Below, one piece after another: positions 61,716 through 64,000 of a DNA stretch of 64,000 nt. This DNA is from Dryas octopetala (lineage: Eukaryota; Streptophyta; Magnoliopsida; Rosales; Rosaceae). Numbering within the stretch: position 1 is the first letter of the stretch; each line of letters opens with the position of its first letter. The position numbers were made by a program, and so were the translations under genes. Location of the stretch: contig OY992835.1 in assembly GCA_963921425.1 (NCBI GenBank), positions 4,340,001-4,404,000 on the forward strand. The letters run 5' to 3'. Under the pieces are notes generated by a model. That model ran no database searches. It had not been told where the DNA came from and saw only the letters and a program-made list of their open reading frames with translations.

Positions 61716-62090
61716 TTAAATATATTCTTTTGGGTCAAACCCTCTAACTTAACCCACTCATCAGACACAACACTACTCATCCCCCGTTCGAGAAGCACTG
61801 GGACTGAAGAAGCACTCAGCCGCCCCATCGAACACTCCATCTCCATCCTCAATCTTCACCCCAACCTCATTCGTACACTCATCGCTCAATCTTCACTCAT
61901 CACTGGGACTGAAGAAGCACTGGTCGCTCAATCTTCAACACTTCTGCCATCATTGTTCCGCCATCGCTCAATTCCTAATCGCCCATCTTTGTTCGCCTAG
62001 CTCATTCCTTATCCCCCATTTCTGTGCCCTAATTTCAACACTAATCGACTAAAGAAGCACTCACGTTCATCATCTTCGGTTATCACTCAG
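61716..62090 (+). promoter_or_regulatory. Putative promoter and non-coding leader exon of the CACTA-like element
   Basis: TTAAATATATTC at 61716 could serve as a TATA element. The C-rich, T/C-biased leader that follows ends in CACTCAG with a consensus splice donor GTAAAT at 62091. A 21-bp segment (GGGACTGAAGAAGC core) occurs twice, at 61796-61816 and 61901-61921. No long open frame is present. This is a composition and splice-signal argument only. Confidence 0.35.
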
Positions 62091-62326
62091 GTAAATTTGG
62101 TTTAGGGTATGAAATTTATTAAATAAAATCAGATATATATCAATATGGGTATGAAAAATCAGATTTCAATTGGGTCTTTTCCTCTTTAAATAAAAGCCCC
62201 AAATTTGGGTTAGGGCATGCATTTCTGTTTTGTGGTTAGAAAAGCCCCAAATATTGGGGTTTTTTTTCTGTTCGATTTTGTGCTTTATTTAGAACTTGAT
62301 AACATGTCTAATTAATTGACTTTCAG

Positions 62327-62439
62327 GTGCTTTCTCCCTCACGTACTTTACTCTTTTGTTTTTCCTATGTGCTAGAGCTCTCACATGAAGTTCTCGGTTA
62401 TTTCCTCTGTGCTAGGGATGCAGAAGAAGTAGCATAAAG
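62327..62439 (+). other. Possible second non-coding exon of the CACTA-like element
   Basis: Preceded by TTGACTTTCAG (acceptor, ending 62326) and followed by AAAG/GTAAGAAA (donor at 62440). The longest frame within is about 16 codons, starting ATGAAGTTCTCGG. It could be a leader exon; a chance match to splice signals is also possible. Confidence 0.3.
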
Positions 62440-62859
62440 GTAAGAAAATTTCAGTTTCTTTTTTTTTTTTTTTTTTAATTTTAATGTGAAGACTTTATTG
62501 ACATATCTAGTTATATTCCATTCTGCAATTTCTATCTTTAGATTGCTGCATGCATATTACTTGATAAGCAGTATTTGTAGATTTCATCATTTTTGCCACA
62601 TGAAGAAATGGGTAAAATATCAAAACAAGAGAAGACAGGTTGAATAAACTCTATTAAGACATGAGAAAGGGGTTGCATTGATTATGCTTTCTTATTGGTT
62701 GAAAATACAAATACGTTCCTAAAAGGCTAAAGTGATATGCTATATGATATGGTCTTACTACATTGAAATATAGTTATGGGACAAAGGTGCTTATTTACTT
62801 TGCATGTCCTCTATTGCTAATCCAACTTTGAGTAGGAAAAGTAGTTTCCATGTTTTGGT
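62440..62859. other. Unassigned segment between leader and kinase fragment
   Basis: A/T-rich, with a T run at 62460-62476 and no open frame of note. The part next to 62860 may be the 3' untranslated region of the kinase gene fragment, read on the minus strand. Confidence 0.4.
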
Positions 62860-63660
62860 TCATACTTCATAGATTGTGGATCTCTCTTCTTCATCTTTTA
62901 TGGTGTTGATCATGAAAGCAACTTGGTTCATGCTCGGCCTAGCCTCTGCAGAACGGTTGACACACTTTATAGCCACCTGCAGCAAGTTCACCATCGTCTC
63001 CTCACTTGCACATTCTGAAAATAGGGACTTGTCAAACACTTCTGCAGTCCACTCCTCTCGAACCACTGAGTGAACCCAAACTGTCAAATCAACCCCATTT
63101 TGCTGCACAAGTTTGCCTGTAAGTAGCTCAAGAAGAATCACACCAAACCCATAAATGTCTGCTTTAAAGGTTCTGCTAGACCCACTGGCCCCATAAACAT
63201 TGCGCGGCAATAAGTTATGGTCTTGGTCATCCATCACCATAAGGCCATATTCACTTATGCATGGCTCCATATTCTTGTTCAGCAAGATGTTGGAAGATTT
63301 TAAGTTACCATGACCAATCCCTTCTTCTCTAAGTTCCTGGTGCATGAAAGCTAATGCTTCTGCAATGCTAGCTGCAACTGAAAGTCTGGTGGCCCAGTCA
63401 AATGCTTGGCCCCTATGGGTTCCTGAATCATACACAACACAAGATCGCATCAACAAACTTTGTATATTAATAGAGTAATGCTAGAGACACCAAAAGAAAT
63501 TCCTAGATTTTAGATCTTTGTTAACGCGACAGTGTTTCATTTGTTTATATCTGATCATCGTAAACTATATGTACCGTGGATGAGCCTGAATAGACTTCCA
63601 TTCTGCTGATATTCATATACCAGAAGCTTTTCTTGTTTGGAACAGTAGAAGGCAACAATA
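62860..63660 (-). pseudogene. Fragment of an LRR receptor-like pseudokinase gene (kinase C-terminal half, two exons)
   Basis: The 3' exon (63422 to 62860) encodes AFDWATRLSVAASIAEALAF, then HGNLKSSNILL, SEYGLM, KADIYGFGVILLELLTGK, WVHSVVREEWTAEVFD and a C-terminal EEERSTIYEV with stop. A 152-bp intron (63423-63574, GT...AG on the minus strand) separates it from an upstream exon (63575 to about 63655) encoding [20 protein letters not shown] and [10 protein letters not shown]. This is the kinase-like domain of subfamily III LRR receptor kinases (probable inactive receptor kinases). HGN replaces the catalytic HRD and SEYG replaces DFG, as is normal in that family. The N-terminal half, with signal peptide, leucine-rich repeats, membrane segment and kinase N-lobe, is absent: similarity stops near 63655, where a different gene begins on the other strand. 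I read it as a captured fragment; a decayed host gene is the alternative. Confidence 0.75.
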
Positions 63661-63670
63661 TAAGAATTTA

Positions 63671-63936
63671 TTAATTGCACCCTTTGCTTCTGATCTCAAG
63701 GACCTCAGTCAGCTAAATATAAGTTTTGATTTGGGCACTCCTTTTAAACCATTCAATCAGCTGTTGGGGGTTTTTCCTGCTGCAAGGTATGCTGTTGATA
63801 TTTTCTTCTATGTTGGAAATTTTTCAACTAGCAAGGTACTAATGATTATACATGTGCAGTTCCCATGCCCTTCCTGAGCAATATAGGAAGTTGATGACTG
63901 ATCCCAACTCACCTATTATTGATTTTTACCCTACTG
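63671..63936 (+). pseudogene. Fragment of a 5'-3' exoribonuclease (XRN2/3/4-type) gene, two exons
   Basis: Exon 63671-63786 encodes [20 protein letters not shown] and [17 protein letters not shown] 73-bp intron (63787-63859, GT...AG) follows. Exon 63860-63936 then encodes [20 protein letters not shown] and DFYPT, with a donor GTATAC after it. These match the conserved central region of plant XRN exoribonucleases, where the family has [12 protein letters not shown], PFxPFxQLMG, [19 protein letters not shown] and DFYP motifs. XRN enzymes degrade uncapped RNA in the nucleus (XRN2/3) or cytoplasm (XRN4); the fragment cannot distinguish them. Only about 65 codons are present, with no start and with intron sequence running to the window edge. 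Kept introns show capture at DNA level rather than by retroposition. Confidence 0.75.
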
Positions 63937-64000
63937 GTATACTTTCTGGCTAAGATTGGTGTTCTAGATCTTAATTCTTTTTTACTTGCTTAGTAAGATG

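Larger units (their letters stand above)
61450..64000 (+). mobile_element. CACTA-like (En/Spm) DNA transposon, left part, carrying captured gene fragments
   Basis: Starts CACTACAATTATATAAATAG. Short subterminal motifs follow in both orientations: ACAACGG at 61484 and 61523, CCGTTAT at 61503 and 61541, CCGTTGT at 61622. Such subterminal repeats are typical of plant CACTA elements and are where the transposase binds. The element interrupts the F3 LTR at 61446. The three bases before the end (CAC) do not match F3, so the target duplication is unresolved. Inside are a leader with splice-like signals and fragments of two unrelated genes in opposite orientation. No transposase is seen in the window; the right end must lie beyond 64000. 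Confidence 0.65.

Noticed and set aside
62860-63456. Intact receptor kinase gene starting with a Met upstream of the exon
   Set aside because: The codons before 63422 belong to the intron (splice acceptor TGATTCAG), and the extracellular and membrane parts are missing.

Overview
This is a repeat-dominated stretch of a plant nuclear genome, most likely a eudicot and probably pericentromeric or another low-recombination region. The evidence is Ty3/Gypsy LTR retrotransposons of the Athila (OTA) and Tekay/Del (chromovirus) lineages, a tRNA-Asp type primer site, a CACTA DNA transposon end, a 150-bp satellite, and intron-bearing fragments of two typical plant genes. I see no intact host gene. The species cannot be told from the sequence.

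Layout. Positions 1-7102: a minus-strand, Tekay/Del-like Gypsy element with very long LTRs (about 3.1 kb) and an internal region holding only gag and the start of protease. Positions 7103-50732: one outer LTR (here called E1) that holds a Russian doll of relatives. C1 (8324-50441) sits in E1. C1 contains B (8581-15523, a non-coding LTR element), C2 (16980-45863) and F1 (45914-50330, itself holding F2). C2 contains C3 (17448-41852, an Athila-like element with gag-pol) and E2 (a solo LTR). The left LTR of C3 contains C4 (19707-32094, a second Athila-like gag-pol element). For all eight insertions in this nest I can read both copies of the 5-bp target-site duplication: TTTGT, ACAAA, GATTT, GCTCT, CCTAG, CATGT, CTAGG and TGTGA. 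The nest is five levels deep along E1 > C1 > C2 > C3 > C4.

Positions 50741-52082: a tandem satellite with a regular 150-bp period. Positions 52082-59713: remains of another minus-strand element (I), invaded by element G (LTR, gag/protease part), whose LTR carries a solo LTR of a different family (H, TSD GGCAG). Positions 59714-61446: an F-type LTR (F3), cut short by the next element. Positions 61450-64000: the left end of a CACTA-like DNA transposon. It carries a promoter-like leader and, downstream, fragments of two host genes in opposite orientation: the pseudokinase domain of an LRR receptor-like kinase (minus) and two exons of a 5'-3' exoribonuclease of the XRN type (plus). This looks like a gene-capturing (Pack-CACTA) element whose right end lies outside the window.

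How the parts relate. C4 and C3 look like the coding members of one Athila-like group. B, G and many solo LTRs (C1, C2, E2, F1, F2) share their LTR layout, U5 block, polypurine tract and internal hairpin motifs but lack most or all coding capacity, so they probably depended on enzymes made by coding relatives. Low divergence between LTR pairs (roughly 0.4 to 2 percent by eye) points to recent activity for the Tekay-like element, C3, C4 and B. The many solo LTRs show ongoing loss by recombination.
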